Shown: positions 31,590-40,835 of the stretch, in pieces
How the letters are laid out: each line of letters opens with the position of its first letter
Numbering within the stretch: the first letter of the stretch is position 1
Source of the DNA: JACMLD01 sp044223995
Lineage (GTDB): Bacteria > Bacteroidota > Bacteroidia > Chitinophagales > Chitinophagaceae
Assembly (NCBI GenBank): GCA_044223995.1
Contig: JBGALE010000006.1
Span: 1 to 64,000, forward strand
Direction of reading: 5' to 3'
Length of the DNA: 64,000 nucleotides
The notes under the pieces: generated by a model
Seen by the model: the letters and a program-made list of their open reading frames with translations, nothing else
The model's database searches: none
Told to the model about the DNA's origin: nothing
Program-made: the position numbers and the translations under genes

Positions 31590-31871
31590 TTAATCAAATC
31601 CTTCTGAAAAGAATTCTTTTGGAGTCATACCCAGGCCATCAATAATTTTCAGTAATGTTCGCATTCGTATATCATCGAACGCTCCTGTTTCATACTTTGA
31701 CATACCGACCCTGGAAACCTCGATGTCATAAGCAAAGAGTTCAGCAGAACTAAAGCCATTCTTCTTTCTTAGGTTCTTTATCCTCCTTCCAACCTTCGAT
31801 AAGAAATCATCATGGTCAAAGTGACCAAGGGTAGCTTTCTTGCGTTCAGGTCTTTTTGTTTTTTTAGCCAT
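31590..31871 (-). CDS. XRE-family HTH regulator
   Basis: 93 residues. A basic start (AKKTKRPERKKATLG), then Cro/C1 HTH: VGRRIKNLRKKNGFSSAELF, ... VSRVGMSKYETGAFDDIRM and LLKIIDGLGMTPKEFF. Regulators of this size often control toxins, restriction systems or mobile genes. It lies 126 bases upstream of the RES-like gene on the same strand, so it could be its antitoxin or regulator, though the attC-like core between them argues for separate cassettes. Confidence 0.8.
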   Translation of the reverse strand: MAKKTKRPERKKATLGHFDHDDFLSKVGRRIKNLRKKNGFSSAELFAYDIEVSRVGMSKYETGAFDDIRMRTLLKIIDGLGMTPKEFFSEGFD

Positions 31872-32222
31872 AACGCAAGTAAGTAGATGTGGTTAGTATA
31901 AATAACTCACTATAATTACCTCATTATAAATACCTTAATATACTGAACATATTAATTTGCTTTTCTGTATATTCGCTATCAAAGATATTTTTGCGAATAC
32001 TTCAGAACTAATTTGAAGCTTTCGCTTTGAGTCTCGCGTTAGAAACGTAGGAATTTCAATGACTACGAGACGATAAGCAAGAGCTCACGTTTAGGCGTGG
32101 GCTCCCTTATTCGTAGTCAAGGCCTCCTACGGCCTCTAATGCGGTAAGTGGAGACCTGCGCCGTTTTTTTGCTTTGTATTTGCGCTTTTCCATCAAGGCT
32201 CAAAATAACTGTATGAGATTTC
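31872..32222. other. Non-coding stretch with a long inverted repeat
   Basis: About 350 bases between the XRE and sigma-factor genes, transcribed divergently. Apart from the inverted repeat at 32061-32118 I see no gene. The repeat is described separately. There are AT-rich tracts near 31900-31960 that could hold the promoter of the XRE gene. Confidence 0.6.
32061..32118. repeat. Long inverted repeat/hairpin (REP- or IS200-end-like)
   Basis: Outer arms gactacga and tcgtagtc are exact. Inside are gataag/cttatt and an inner stem gagctcacg/cgtgggctc with a tttagg loop. Cac-g-ttta-g-cgtgg resembles the terminal hairpins of IS200/IS605 elements and their REP relatives. Placed between two divergent genes, it might be a terminator, a mobile remnant or a structured RNA. 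No transposase is nearby. Confidence 0.55.
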
Positions 32223-32807
32223 TTGGTGCAGCGCAACAGCCACGATACCGTTGCGGAATACATCCGCTCCTTTCAGAATGGAGAGGAAAAAGGCTTCAAC
32301 TTTTTCTTCCGGGAATATTATGCTGCACTCACCTATTATTCTTTCAGTATTATAAAATATAAGGTCGAGGCTGAAGAAATAGCTGGAGAAGCATTGATGA
32401 AATTGTGGGAGCGGCATGAGAATTTTAATAATAAAGCAGCCATTAAATCATTTCTTTATACTACTACTCGTAATGCAAGCCTGAATTACATCCGGCAACA
32501 ACAAAGAGCTGAAAAGAAATTAAGGGAAGCAGAATACCTAGCCGAAAAAAGTGAAAAAGATATATTCCAGTTTTTAGTAGAAGTAGAATCTTACAGAGAA
32601 ATAGTCATCGCTCTAAATGCCTTGCCGCCTCAGTGCAAGAGAATATTTTCGATGCTATTCATTGAAGGAAAAAACTATCAACAAATAGCCGAAGAACTCA
32701 ACCTTTCCATAGCAACAATAAGAAGTCAAAAGGCAAGGGCAATTATGCTTATCCGACAATATATTGCTTACTGTGTAATGCTTCTTTTATTGCTTAATTC
32801 TAACTGA
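32223..32807 (+). CDS. ECF RNA polymerase sigma factor (FecI-like)
   Basis: 194 residues from a TTG (a GTG follows directly); no ATG fits. Sigma-70 region 2 is visible in FFFREYYAALTYYSFSII and the pattern AEEIAGEALMKLWERHENF; region 4 in LPPQCKRIFSMLFIEGKNYQ and IAEELNLSIATIRSQKARAI. The C-terminus is hydrophobic (YCVMLLLLLNSN). It would direct transcription of the FecR and SusCD genes downstream. It is paired with an anti-sigma factor 136 bases on, the standard Bacteroidota arrangement. Confidence 0.9.
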   Translation: MVQRNSHDTVAEYIRSFQNGEEKGFNFFFREYYAALTYYSFSIIKYKVEAEEIAGEALMKLWERHENFNNKAAIKSFLYTTTRNASLNYIRQQQRAEKKLREAEYLAEKSEKDIFQFLVEVESYREIVIALNALPPQCKRIFSMLFIEGKNYQQIAEELNLSIATIRSQKARAIMLIRQYIAYCVMLLLLLNSN

Positions 32808-32943
32808 TCTCCCACAATATTTTATTTGCTTTTGCACGAAATACCTCCTCCCGGTGTTTTCAATAAATATGTTGTTTTGCCTGTCATATAAGGGTAATTA
32901 CCAGTTTGCGACGAGGCAGGCGATTTAGTGCTAACTTAATACC

Positions 32944-34128
32944 ATGAAAGAGCATTTTCCTAATTATAGTGATCAGGAAGCCCATCGGGTAGCCCGGCTG
33001 ATAGCGGGATTTATCAGGGGGACACTCAGCCGGAATGAAAAGATTGAATTAGATGAATGGGTGGCTGCCAGCGATGAAAACATGCAGCTATTTGAGCGGC
33101 TAACTGATGAAAAAAATGTAGAAGCTGCGACTAAATGGATGGAAGGTATTGAAACTGAAAAGGCCCTTGAAAAGAAAAAACAGAGTGTGGTTTTTAACAA
33201 AGCGGCCAACAGCAGAATATGGTTAAGGATCTTGCCCTATGCTGTTGCCGCCTCTGTTATTGTCGTTTTAGGACTATTATTTTTTAACCCATTTACAAAT
33301 AAAAATTCAATCCCGGAAACAGCAAAGAATAATCCGGTTGATATTTTACCCGGCTCTGATAGGGCCACTTTAACTCTTGATGACGGAAAGATCATAACGT
33401 TGGATAATAAAGCAAGTGACACAAGTATTAACGGGCAGATAAAAATCCTGCAACAAAAGGGTGAGGTTGTTTATAATGATCAACCAACAACAAATCGAAT
33501 GGCGTATCATACTCTTACAATACCCCGTAAAGGTCAATACAAACTGGTATTGTCAGACGGTACAAAAGTCTGGTTAAATGCTGAATCATCAATCCGCTAT
33601 CCAATTTCTTTCGCAGATACAGAGCGAAGGGTGTTTGTAACAGGCGAAACTTATTTTGAAGTCGCAAAGGATAAAACGAAACCATTCCGGGTTGTTATGG
33701 ATGATATGGTCGTAGAGGCATTAGGTACACGATTTAATATAAACGCTTACACTAACGAACCATTTGTAACCACAACACTTGTCGAAGGTTCTGTTCTTGT
33801 ATCAAAAGGGAAAAAGGAAAATATACTCAAACCGGGTCAGCAGGCTAACATCTCCGCAAATGATTTTTCTATATCCGATGTAGAAGCCAGTGATGTTGTT
33901 GCATGGAAAGACAACCAATTTAAGTTTTCAAATATGCCATTGGATGTTATCATGCGGGAGATAGAAAGATGGTACGATGCAGAAATAGTTTATGAGAGTA
34001 AGCCAACAGATCATTTTAACGCTGAAGTATCAAGAAATGTTCCCGTTTCAAAACTGCTGCATATACTTGAAACAACTAAACGTGTTCATTTTAAAATAGA
34101 GAATAATAAAATCATTGTAATGAAATAA
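32944..34128 (+). CDS. FecR-family anti-sigma factor
   Basis: 394 residues. Cytoplasmic N-terminal part (1-97, with GFIRGTLSRNEKIELDEWV), a single membrane span (about 98-118), the periplasmic FecR beta-domain (about 185-275, with LSDGTKVWLNAESSIRYP and VFVTGETYFEVAKD), and a C-terminal DUF4974/STN-like domain (about 325-394, DVIMREIERWYDAEIVYES). It holds the sigma factor at the membrane until the SusC signal arrives. Length and domain order are normal. Confidence 0.93.
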   Translation: MKEHFPNYSDQEAHRVARLIAGFIRGTLSRNEKIELDEWVAASDENMQLFERLTDEKNVEAATKWMEGIETEKALEKKKQSVVFNKAANSRIWLRILPYAVAASVIVVLGLLFFNPFTNKNSIPETAKNNPVDILPGSDRATLTLDDGKIITLDNKASDTSINGQIKILQQKGEVVYNDQPTTNRMAYHTLTIPRKGQYKLVLSDGTKVWLNAESSIRYPISFADTERRVFVTGETYFEVAKDKTKPFRVVMDDMVVEALGTRFNINAYTNEPFVTTTLVEGSVLVSKGKKENILKPGQQANISANDFSISDVEASDVVAWKDNQFKFSNMPLDVIMREIERWYDAEIVYESKPTDHFNAEVSRNVPVSKLLHILETTKRVHFKIENNKIIVMK

Positions 34129-34134
34129 AAAGTC

Positions 34135-34196
34135 ATTGGCTAAAAAAACCGGAAAGTGTTTACACCACTTCCCGGCAACAATTTGAGTTAGCCAAT
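34135..34196. promoter_or_regulatory. Nested inverted repeat between fecR and susC
   Basis: A perfect 9-base outer stem, attggctaa (34135-34143) with ttagccaat (34188-34196), encloses ccggaaagtg/cacttcccgg (34149-34158, 34166-34175; one mismatch). It lies in the 111-base gap before susC. No T run follows the outer stem. It may set expression of susC against the regulators by partial termination or RNA processing. Symmetry is observed; the role is inference. Confidence 0.55.
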
Positions 34197-34239
34197 TAAC
34201 AATCGTGAACTGTTATTTTTTAACCCAAAAATCAAAGCT

Positions 34240-37200
34240 ATGCTATTGCGACCATTTCGCAAAAAGGCAGGGCTGGTGGCTGTGATTAGTAGAACCTTAA
34301 GAATCATGAAACTTACTGCGTTCCTGTTGCTAATCATTTGTCTGCACGCCTCCGCCAAAACATTTTCGCAGGAGATTACGCTCTCATTAAAAAATGTCAA
34401 TCTCGAAACCGTATTCAAGGAAGTCCAGAAGCAAACAACCTACAGGTTTGTTTATACAAATGAGCAATTAGAGAATGCAATTAAAGTAACTATCCAGGTC
34501 AAAAATGAAACCCTTGGAACTGTTCTCGGATTATGTTTCAAGAATCAACCGCTTACTTACACCATCGAGGAAAAGAATATCATTATTCAGATTAAAGAAA
34601 ATCAAGATCGTGATACTCCTGCAATATCACAGTTTAATATAACCGGAAAAGTTACTAACGAAAAAGGCGAGCCACTGGCCGGAGCAACTTTAAAAATAAA
34701 AGAAACAAGTATTGGAACCATCGCAAACGATAACGGTGAGTTTTCAATCGAAAACGTAGAACCAAATTCGACATTAGTTATCAGCAGTATTGGTTATCAA
34801 ACGCAGGAAATTAAGTTGAAAGGCCGAACATATATTATTGTTCAACTAAAAATGGCAGTTAATAATCTGGATGAAACGGTGGTAATTGCTTATGGAAAAA
34901 CGACAAGACGGCTTAATACGGGTAGCATTAGCAAGGTTTCGGAGGCCGACATCAGCAAACAACCAGTTTCAAACCCGCTAAATGCTGTACAAGGACGGGC
35001 AGCAGGAGTATTTATCAATACTCAAAACGGGTTGCCCGGCGGCAATATAACTGTTCAAATTCGTGGTAAGGGTTCTATCAATGCCGGAACAGATCCACTA
35101 TATGTAATAGATGGCGTACCGTTTAACTCCACTCCATTAAATTCATCATTTAGCACTCTTAGCGATGGCATTGCCGGTGCAACCAGCCCTCTTAACAGCA
35201 TTAACCCGTCAGATATTGAAAGTATCGAGATTCTCAAAGACGCTGATGCCACAGCCATTTACGGATCAAGAGCTGCAAATGGAGTGATCTTAATTACCAC
35301 CAAAAAAGGCATGCCGGGAAAAACAAAACTTGATCTAAATTTTTATACAGGCTTTAGCCGTTTAGCTGATTTTCCTCACCTACTTAATATTCAGCAATAT
35401 CTTGAATTGAGACATGAGGGTTTTCAAAACGATGGTATTACACCAACTACTTCTAATGCTCCGGATTTATTGAAGTGGGATACGACCCGATCAGTAAACT
35501 GGCCAAAATATATGCTGGGTGGAACCGCCGTTACAACTAATGGTCAGATTGGAGTGTCGGGTGGAAATGAAAATACTACTTTTCTTATCAGTGGTAACTA
35601 CAGGATGGAAGGAACAATTTTACGGGGAGATCAAAAATATCAACGTGTAGGAGGCCATGTGTTAATACATCATAGTTCAACTGATAAAAAATTCTTTCTT
35701 GATTTTTCATCGAGTTATACTGACGATAATAATAAACAACTTTCTTCGAGCATTTTCGGCACTTTAACACTACCGCCCAATATTCCCATATACGATAATA
35801 CCGGAAATTATAATTGGGTGGGCATTACAAGTGCTAACCCTGAAGCAGTGCTAAAACGCAAATCAACAAGTCGTACAGATAACTTTCTTACAAATCTCTC
35901 AATGCGGTATTCCATAGTGCATAATCTTCAACTGAAAACAAATTTGGGTTATACAAGAACTGAAATGGATCAGGTCATGACTTACCCGAAAATATCGTTC
36001 AATCCGAATAGCGGGTCACAGAGCTATGCCTATTATGGAAATAATAAAATTTCATCTTTGATTATTGAACCACAGCTTGAATATTCAAAAAATATAAAAA
36101 AATCCAATGCTCAATTGTTAGCCGGAATGTCCTGGCAGCAAACAACGCAGGAGGGCAACTTTATTACAGGAACGGATTATAGTAACGACGATCTATTGGA
36201 GTTCGCTGGCGCAGCAGGGACTATTTCTGCTACCAATCTCTACAGTCAATATAAATATGCCTCTTTATTCGGAAGATTGCATTACGATTACAATAGAAAA
36301 TATATTCTGAATGCAAGCGTCAGAAGGGATGGGTCAAGCAGGTTTGGGCCAGGAAGCCAATTTGGAAACTTTGGAGCTATAGGAGTCGGTTGGATATTCA
36401 GCGAAGAACGCTCGCTGAAAAAACTTCCTTTCATCAGCTATGGCAAGTTAAGAGCAAGCTATGGAATAACGGGAAATGACCTGATCAGCGATTACCAGTA
36501 TTTGTCAACTTATGGTACAACGGGAGCGACATATCAGGATGTCACAGGTCTTGCGCCAACAAGAATCGCAAATGCTGATTTCCGTTGGGAGAGTAATAAG
36601 AAATTAGAAATAGCAATCGAAGCGGGATTAGCAAAGAATCGAATCTTATTTACTGCTGCATGGTATAGAAATAGAAGTGGCAACCAACTCATAGATTATC
36701 CATTGCCTTATATGAGTGGACCCTTTGGGCATTATGTGGCAAACCTACCTGCCTTAGTAGAGAACAAGGGATTTGAATTTGAAGCGAACGCTGTCATCAT
36801 AAGGAAGGATGCCTTTTCATGGTCTCTTGCAGGAAATATTACAATACCTAAAAATAAATTGCTTAAATATCCCGGTCTTGAAGCATCTGCATTTGCCAAT
36901 ACCTATGTCATCGGAGAGGATCTTAGCATAAGAAAGGCACTGAATTTTACAGGTATCAACACTCAGACCGGACTTCCGGAATATGAAGACATAAATCATG
37001 ATGGCGTTATCAGCACACCGGAGGACTATGCAATAGTTGGGAGAACCTCTCCGTATTTTTTTGGTGGTTTTGGGTCGGACGTACAGTTTCACGGGTTCCA
37101 GTTAAATGTATTTTTTCAATTTTCAAAGCAGTATGCGCAAGGACTGGCGACAATACCCGGAACACGAAGCAATAAATTCAATATCGCATTACAAAGATGG

Positions 37201-37509
37201 CGGAATACGGGAGACGTAAGCACGATTGCAAAAGCAACAGTGGCTCCCGCCGGAGAATACTTTAACCTCGCTTTATCTGATGCGGCGTTCTATAATGCTT
37301 CCTACGCTCGATTAAAAAATGTCTCTCTTTCTTATACGTTGCCTTCGTGGTTAGCCAATAAACTAAAATTTTCCAATTGCAGGATTTATTGTGAAGGACA
37401 AAATTTAGTTACATGGCGTAAAGAAGCAAATCTATATGACCCGGAAACAGCCAATTCAGGTATTGCCCCTTTGAAAACCGTAGTTATTGGAATTCAGTTA
37501 ACACTTTAA
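34240..37509 (+). CDS. SusC-like TonB-dependent receptor with STN domain
   Basis: 1089 residues. Signal region, with a possible start at 34306 (MKLTAFLLLIICLHASAK), then an STN domain (about 50-120), a CarboxypepD_reg beta-domain (about 130-210, GKVTNEKGEPLAGATLKI), the plug with VNAVQGRAAGVFI-type SusC signature and the YGSRAANGVILITTKKG motif, and the 22-strand barrel ending in an aromatic beta-strand (TVVIGIQLTL). The STN domain ties it to FecR/FecI signalling. It imports large nutrients with SusD. Substrate is not evident, since no glycoside hydrolase or peptidase is next to it. Confidence 0.93.
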   Translation: MLLRPFRKKAGLVAVISRTLRIMKLTAFLLLIICLHASAKTFSQEITLSLKNVNLETVFKEVQKQTTYRFVYTNEQLENAIKVTIQVKNETLGTVLGLCFKNQPLTYTIEEKNIIIQIKENQDRDTPAISQFNITGKVTNEKGEPLAGATLKIKETSIGTIANDNGEFSIENVEPNSTLVISSIGYQTQEIKLKGRTYIIVQLKMAVNNLDETVVIAYGKTTRRLNTGSISKVSEADISKQPVSNPLNAVQGRAAGVFINTQNGLPGGNITVQIRGKGSINAGTDPLYVIDGVPFNSTPLNSSFSTLSDGIAGATSPLNSINPSDIESIEILKDADATAIYGSRAANGVILITTKKGMPGKTKLDLNFYTGFSRLADFPHLLNIQQYLELRHEGFQNDGITPTTSNAPDLLKWDTTRSVNWPKYMLGGTAVTTNGQIGVSGGNENTTFLISGNYRMEGTILRGDQKYQRVGGHVLIHHSSTDKKFFLDFSSSYTDDNNKQLSSSIFGTLTLPPNIPIYDNTGNYNWVGITSANPEAVLKRKSTSRTDNFLTNLSMRYSIVHNLQLKTNLGYTRTEMDQVMTYPKISFNPNSGSQSYAYYGNNKISSLIIEPQLEYSKNIKKSNAQLLAGMSWQQTTQEGNFITGTDYSNDDLLEFAGAAGTISATNLYSQYKYASLFGRLHYDYNRKYILNASVRRDGSSRFGPGSQFGNFGAIGVGWIFSEERSLKKLPFISYGKLRASYGITGNDLISDYQYLSTYGTTGATYQDVTGLAPTRIANADFRWESNKKLEIAIEAGLAKNRILFTAAWYRNRSGNQLIDYPLPYMSGPFGHYVANLPALVENKGFEFEANAVIIRKDAFSWSLAGNITIPKNKLLKYPGLEASAFANTYVIGEDLSIRKALNFTGINTQTGLPEYEDINHDGVISTPEDYAIVGRTSPYFFGGFGSDVQFHGFQLNVFFQFSKQYAQGLATIPGTRSNKFNIALQRWRNTGDVSTIAKATVAPAGEYFNLALSDAAFYNASYARLKNVSLSYTLPSWLANKLKFSNCRIYCEGQNLVTWRKEANLYDPETANSGIAPLKTVVIGIQLTL

Positions 37510-37515
37510 TTTTTT

Positions 37516-38871
37516 ATGATGAAAATATATTTTAAATACATCCTCGCTTTTCTGATATGCTCATCAATTATTTCCTGCAAAAAAATGATCGAGGTCAGCT
37601 CACCTAAAACCCAATTGACACCCGACAACGCTTTTGCCGATGACCTGTCGGCGATAGCAGTTATTTCTAACATCTATGCACAATTTAATTCATTGATTGA
37701 TGCAGGTATCTCGCCTGCGATTGGTACATACAGTGATGAGCTATCAACAACGAGTGCGAATTCAACTGACCTGGAATATTACAATGGTTGGATTTCAGTT
37801 ATCAATAGTAACAACCTGATTACATGGCAATCATTCTATTCAGTTATTTATCAATGTAATTCGCTGCTTGAAAATATTGAGCACTCTCCCAACATTTCAG
37901 CGACTGTTAAGCAACAGTTGAAAGGGGAAGCCTTGTTTCTGAGGAGCATTTCATACTTCTATTTGGTTAACCTTTATGGAGACGTTCCCTTATTACTTAC
38001 AGCAAATGTGAAAATAACTTCCGTAGCAGCACGGGCTTCGACAACTGATGTATATACGCAAATAGTTTCTGACTTAACACAGGCAAAAAACCTGGTCGCA
38101 GAATCATATCCAAGTAATGACAAAGTTCGGGCGAACAAATGGGCTGCTGTTGCACTCTTAGCAAGAGTTTATTTATTTCAAAAAGACTGGATAAATGCTG
38201 AATCCGAATCAAACGCTGTTATATCTTCAGGAAACTATAACCCATTAGATAACCTACCCGATGTTTTCAAAATAAACAGTAAAGAATCCATTCTCCAGTT
38301 TTGGACAAGAGAAGGGTTTACTACAGTTGGATTGTTATTTATACCAACATCCGGCTCTATTCCAACATATCCCATTACAACGAGCTTGATCAATTCATTT
38401 GAACCGGGAGATCAGCGCAGATATGAATGGGTTGATTCTGTCGTACAAGGAACAGATATTTTCTACTATCCTTATAAATATAAAAACAGAACTCCGCCTG
38501 CAAATGGTGATGGCGAATATCTTAACCTTTTGCGACTCGGAGAACAATATTTAATTCGTGCGGAAGCCAAGGCACAGCAAAGTAATATTGCTGGAGCGCA
38601 GGGCGATTTGAATATAATTCGCAACAGGGCTGGTTTATCCAACACCATAGCAAATGATAAATCATCGCTGCTATTGGCAATAGAGCATGAACGGCAAATA
38701 GAATTATTTTCTGAATGGGGACATAGATTTTTTGATTTGAAACGAACTGGACGCATCAATCAGGTAATGTCGCCATTAAAACCTGCCTGGCGGGATGCCT
38801 CAAGTCTTTTACCAATTCCACAATACGAGAGATTGAATAACCCCAATCTCACACAAAACACCGGCTACTAA
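37516..38871 (+). CDS. SusD/RagB-family nutrient-binding lipoprotein
   Basis: 451 residues. A lipoprotein signal with SSIISCKKM gives the acylated Cys. SusD features include an N-terminal TPR-like part (YNGWISVINSNNLITWQSFY, with FLRSISYFYLVNLYGDVPLL) and the C-terminal QIELFSEWGHRFFDLKRTGR motif. It starts six bases after susC and covers the SusC barrel as its substrate-binding lid. Length is short to normal for the family. Confidence 0.93.
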   Translation: MMKIYFKYILAFLICSSIISCKKMIEVSSPKTQLTPDNAFADDLSAIAVISNIYAQFNSLIDAGISPAIGTYSDELSTTSANSTDLEYYNGWISVINSNNLITWQSFYSVIYQCNSLLENIEHSPNISATVKQQLKGEALFLRSISYFYLVNLYGDVPLLLTANVKITSVAARASTTDVYTQIVSDLTQAKNLVAESYPSNDKVRANKWAAVALLARVYLFQKDWINAESESNAVISSGNYNPLDNLPDVFKINSKESILQFWTREGFTTVGLLFIPTSGSIPTYPITTSLINSFEPGDQRRYEWVDSVVQGTDIFYYPYKYKNRTPPANGDGEYLNLLRLGEQYLIRAEAKAQQSNIAGAQGDLNIIRNRAGLSNTIANDKSSLLLAIEHERQIELFSEWGHRFFDLKRTGRINQVMSPLKPAWRDASSLLPIPQYERLNNPNLTQNTGY

Positions 38872-38912
38872 TTCTCTAATTGCTTTTTTCACATATTAAA
38901 TCATTTAAACAA

Positions 38913-40211
38913 ATGAGAAGGATGTTCTTTGCACTAACCCTATCAATATTTTTAAGTGTGGCAAATGCGCAAACAATAAAAGAGTTAAAAATAGGTGATA
39001 CACTACCATCCATCAATGTAAGTTATTTGTCAGGTGACAGCATCGTGACCGTTCCATTGGAAACATTTTATAAAGATGATTATCTTATTATTGATTTTTG
39101 GGCCACTTGGTGCGGAGCCTGTATTAAAGCGATGCCTGGAATTGATTCTGTTGCCAAAATGTTCAACAATGTAAAGGTTCTTCCGGTTACTTATGAAGAC
39201 GAAAAATCAGTAAAAAAATTTATACGGAAAAGTAAAATACTTTCTACTCTCAATTTGAATTATGTAGTAAACGATTCAATTTTAATGGGAGGATATATCA
39301 AATTTCAAGTCCTGCCGCATGACGTATGGGTAAATACCAATGGAGTAATCTGCGCGATAACTTATCCGGATGAGGTGACCTACGAAACTATCAACTCGTT
39401 TGTGATGAATCAGCCGATTTCGGTAAAAGGAAAAGTGGATGATTTATCGTTCGATTATTCTGCACCATTAGATGTACAAAACAGTTCATTTTTATACAGG
39501 TCTGTCTTAATTCCATATAAGCCGGGCATTTCAAGTTATAGAATATGTAGCGTACCAGCCTATATTAAAAATGTGAAAGCAGACAGATTCATGGCTACCA
39601 ATACAGATATTCTGAATCTTTTTTATTCGGCTTATTCTAATAACCACGGAAATATCAGGTTTAATCGGGTAGAGTTAGATGTTAGAGATACCTTTTCAAT
39701 CCTGTCGCCTTCATTCCTTGATAGGCAGATCACAAGGCAGGATCACATTAAAAGTGATTTTTGTTATGAACTGATCCTGCCGCAAAAAGTATCGCAAAGT
39801 GATTTGTATTCGTATATGTTGGATGATTTAAACAGGCTATTTCCTTTTACAGGGACTATTGAAAAAAGACAAAGACAATGTTGGGTAATGATAAATAAGG
39901 ATAAAAGAAAAAATCCAAATACCAGCGGTACACAACCCAAACTAACATGGGAACAAGGGGCAATCAGGAAATTAAATAATCAATCTATGGATGTACTGAT
40001 TTCCTATCTCAATTGGGAAATGGATTCTTTACCTGTTGTAAATGAAACAGATTTTAGTGGGTCGTTCGACATGACCCTTGATGTAATGCTAAACGAAAAG
40101 ACTGGTTTTTTTGACATTGAACGATTTAAGAAAAGTCTGAATACCTATGGATTCGATTTAATCAGGGCAATTCGTCCAGTGGATGTATTAGTCATTAGGA
40201 ATAAAAAATGA
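38913..40211 (+). CDS. TlpA-like thioredoxin-fold protein, C-terminal extension
   Basis: 432 residues from the ATG at 38913, which starts a clean signal peptide (MRRMFFALTLSIFLSVANA); an earlier ATG-less opening is unlikely. A TlpA/ResA-type domain with WATWCGACIKAMP (C67, C70) and LPVTYEDEKSV, then a long C-terminal region (~170-432) of unknown type. Proteins like this are common after SusC/SusD pairs in Sphingobacteriia/Chitinophagia. It would reduce or isomerise disulfides in the periplasm. It belongs to the same operon. Confidence 0.85.
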   Translation: MRRMFFALTLSIFLSVANAQTIKELKIGDTLPSINVSYLSGDSIVTVPLETFYKDDYLIIDFWATWCGACIKAMPGIDSVAKMFNNVKVLPVTYEDEKSVKKFIRKSKILSTLNLNYVVNDSILMGGYIKFQVLPHDVWVNTNGVICAITYPDEVTYETINSFVMNQPISVKGKVDDLSFDYSAPLDVQNSSFLYRSVLIPYKPGISSYRICSVPAYIKNVKADRFMATNTDILNLFYSAYSNNHGNIRFNRVELDVRDTFSILSPSFLDRQITRQDHIKSDFCYELILPQKVSQSDLYSYMLDDLNRLFPFTGTIEKRQRQCWVMINKDKRKNPNTSGTQPKLTWEQGAIRKLNNQSMDVLISYLNWEMDSLPVVNETDFSGSFDMTLDVMLNEKTGFFDIERFKKSLNTYGFDLIRAIRPVDVLVIRNKK

Positions 40212-40265
40212 TTTATAAAATTTTTGTCGGTCAACTAAAATCGGTAATCTTCTAATTAAACGAAC

Positions 40266-40296
40266 AAAGCCTGCGGAGTAATACCCCGCAGGCTTT
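40266..40296. terminator. Bidirectional terminator
   Basis: Perfect 11-bp stem aaagcctgcgg/ccgcaggcttt with a 9-base loop. It lies between the convergent TlpA-like gene and the DUF6520-like gene, with A/T tracts on both sides through its own stem. It should end transcription from either direction. Confidence 0.88.
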
Positions 40297-40317
40297 GCTT
40301 CATTGTCTTACTCCTAT

Positions 40318-40605
40318 TTATTGCGGACTTTTCTTTACATATATATCCAGCGGATTCCCTTCTGAATCATAAGCCCTGGCACAGTTTACTGTAGTACCAT
40401 CAGGGCAACCAAATGCGGATTTTGCACCGGCTGCAGTTCCCGTGTAAGTTACAACAGGGCTCAATTCGGCTGTACCGGCAGCATTGAACTTATGCCATGT
40501 GTAGCTTTCCATTTTTGCTTTGTCGGACTTTTTGTGGATAATGGTAAAGGCGCTCACTCCAACAGCGAATGCCACAGCAATAATTCCAAGAACAAACTTT
40601 TTCAT
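40318..40605 (-). CDS. Small secreted protein (DUF6520-like)
   Basis: 95 residues. A clear signal peptide (MKKFVLGIIAVAFAVGVSAF), then a short region ending FGCPDGTTVNCARAYDSEG and NPLDIYVKKSPQ, with a Cys pair that could form a disulfide. This matches the small exported peptides annotated DUF6520 in Bacteroidota, whose role is unknown. No neighbour gives a hint. Confidence 0.7.
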   Translation of the reverse strand: MKKFVLGIIAVAFAVGVSAFTIIHKKSDKAKMESYTWHKFNAAGTAELSPVVTYTGTAAGAKSAFGCPDGTTVNCARAYDSEGNPLDIYVKKSPQ

Positions 40606-40835
40606 AAGTAAATTTTTTTGGTTAATAGTTGTGCCTACTCATTTTTACAGGATTTCGGCTTTGCCTGTTTATTGCAATAAAAAGTTTATTGGTTTATTTT
40701 TTATTTTAATGGCCTGATGTAAAGTTGACAAGGCCAAACTCAAATAAAAAATAAAAGAGTAATGAGAGTAGTATAAACTTATATGATAACAGGACGTGAT
40801 CGTAATAAGCCTCAGATAGAGGAATGCAATCAAGG

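Noticed and set aside
37516..40211. Polysaccharide utilisation locus with dedicated enzymes
   Set aside because: SusC/SusD are clear but no glycoside hydrolase, lyase, sulfatase or peptidase is adjacent, so a specific glycan target cannot be claimed.
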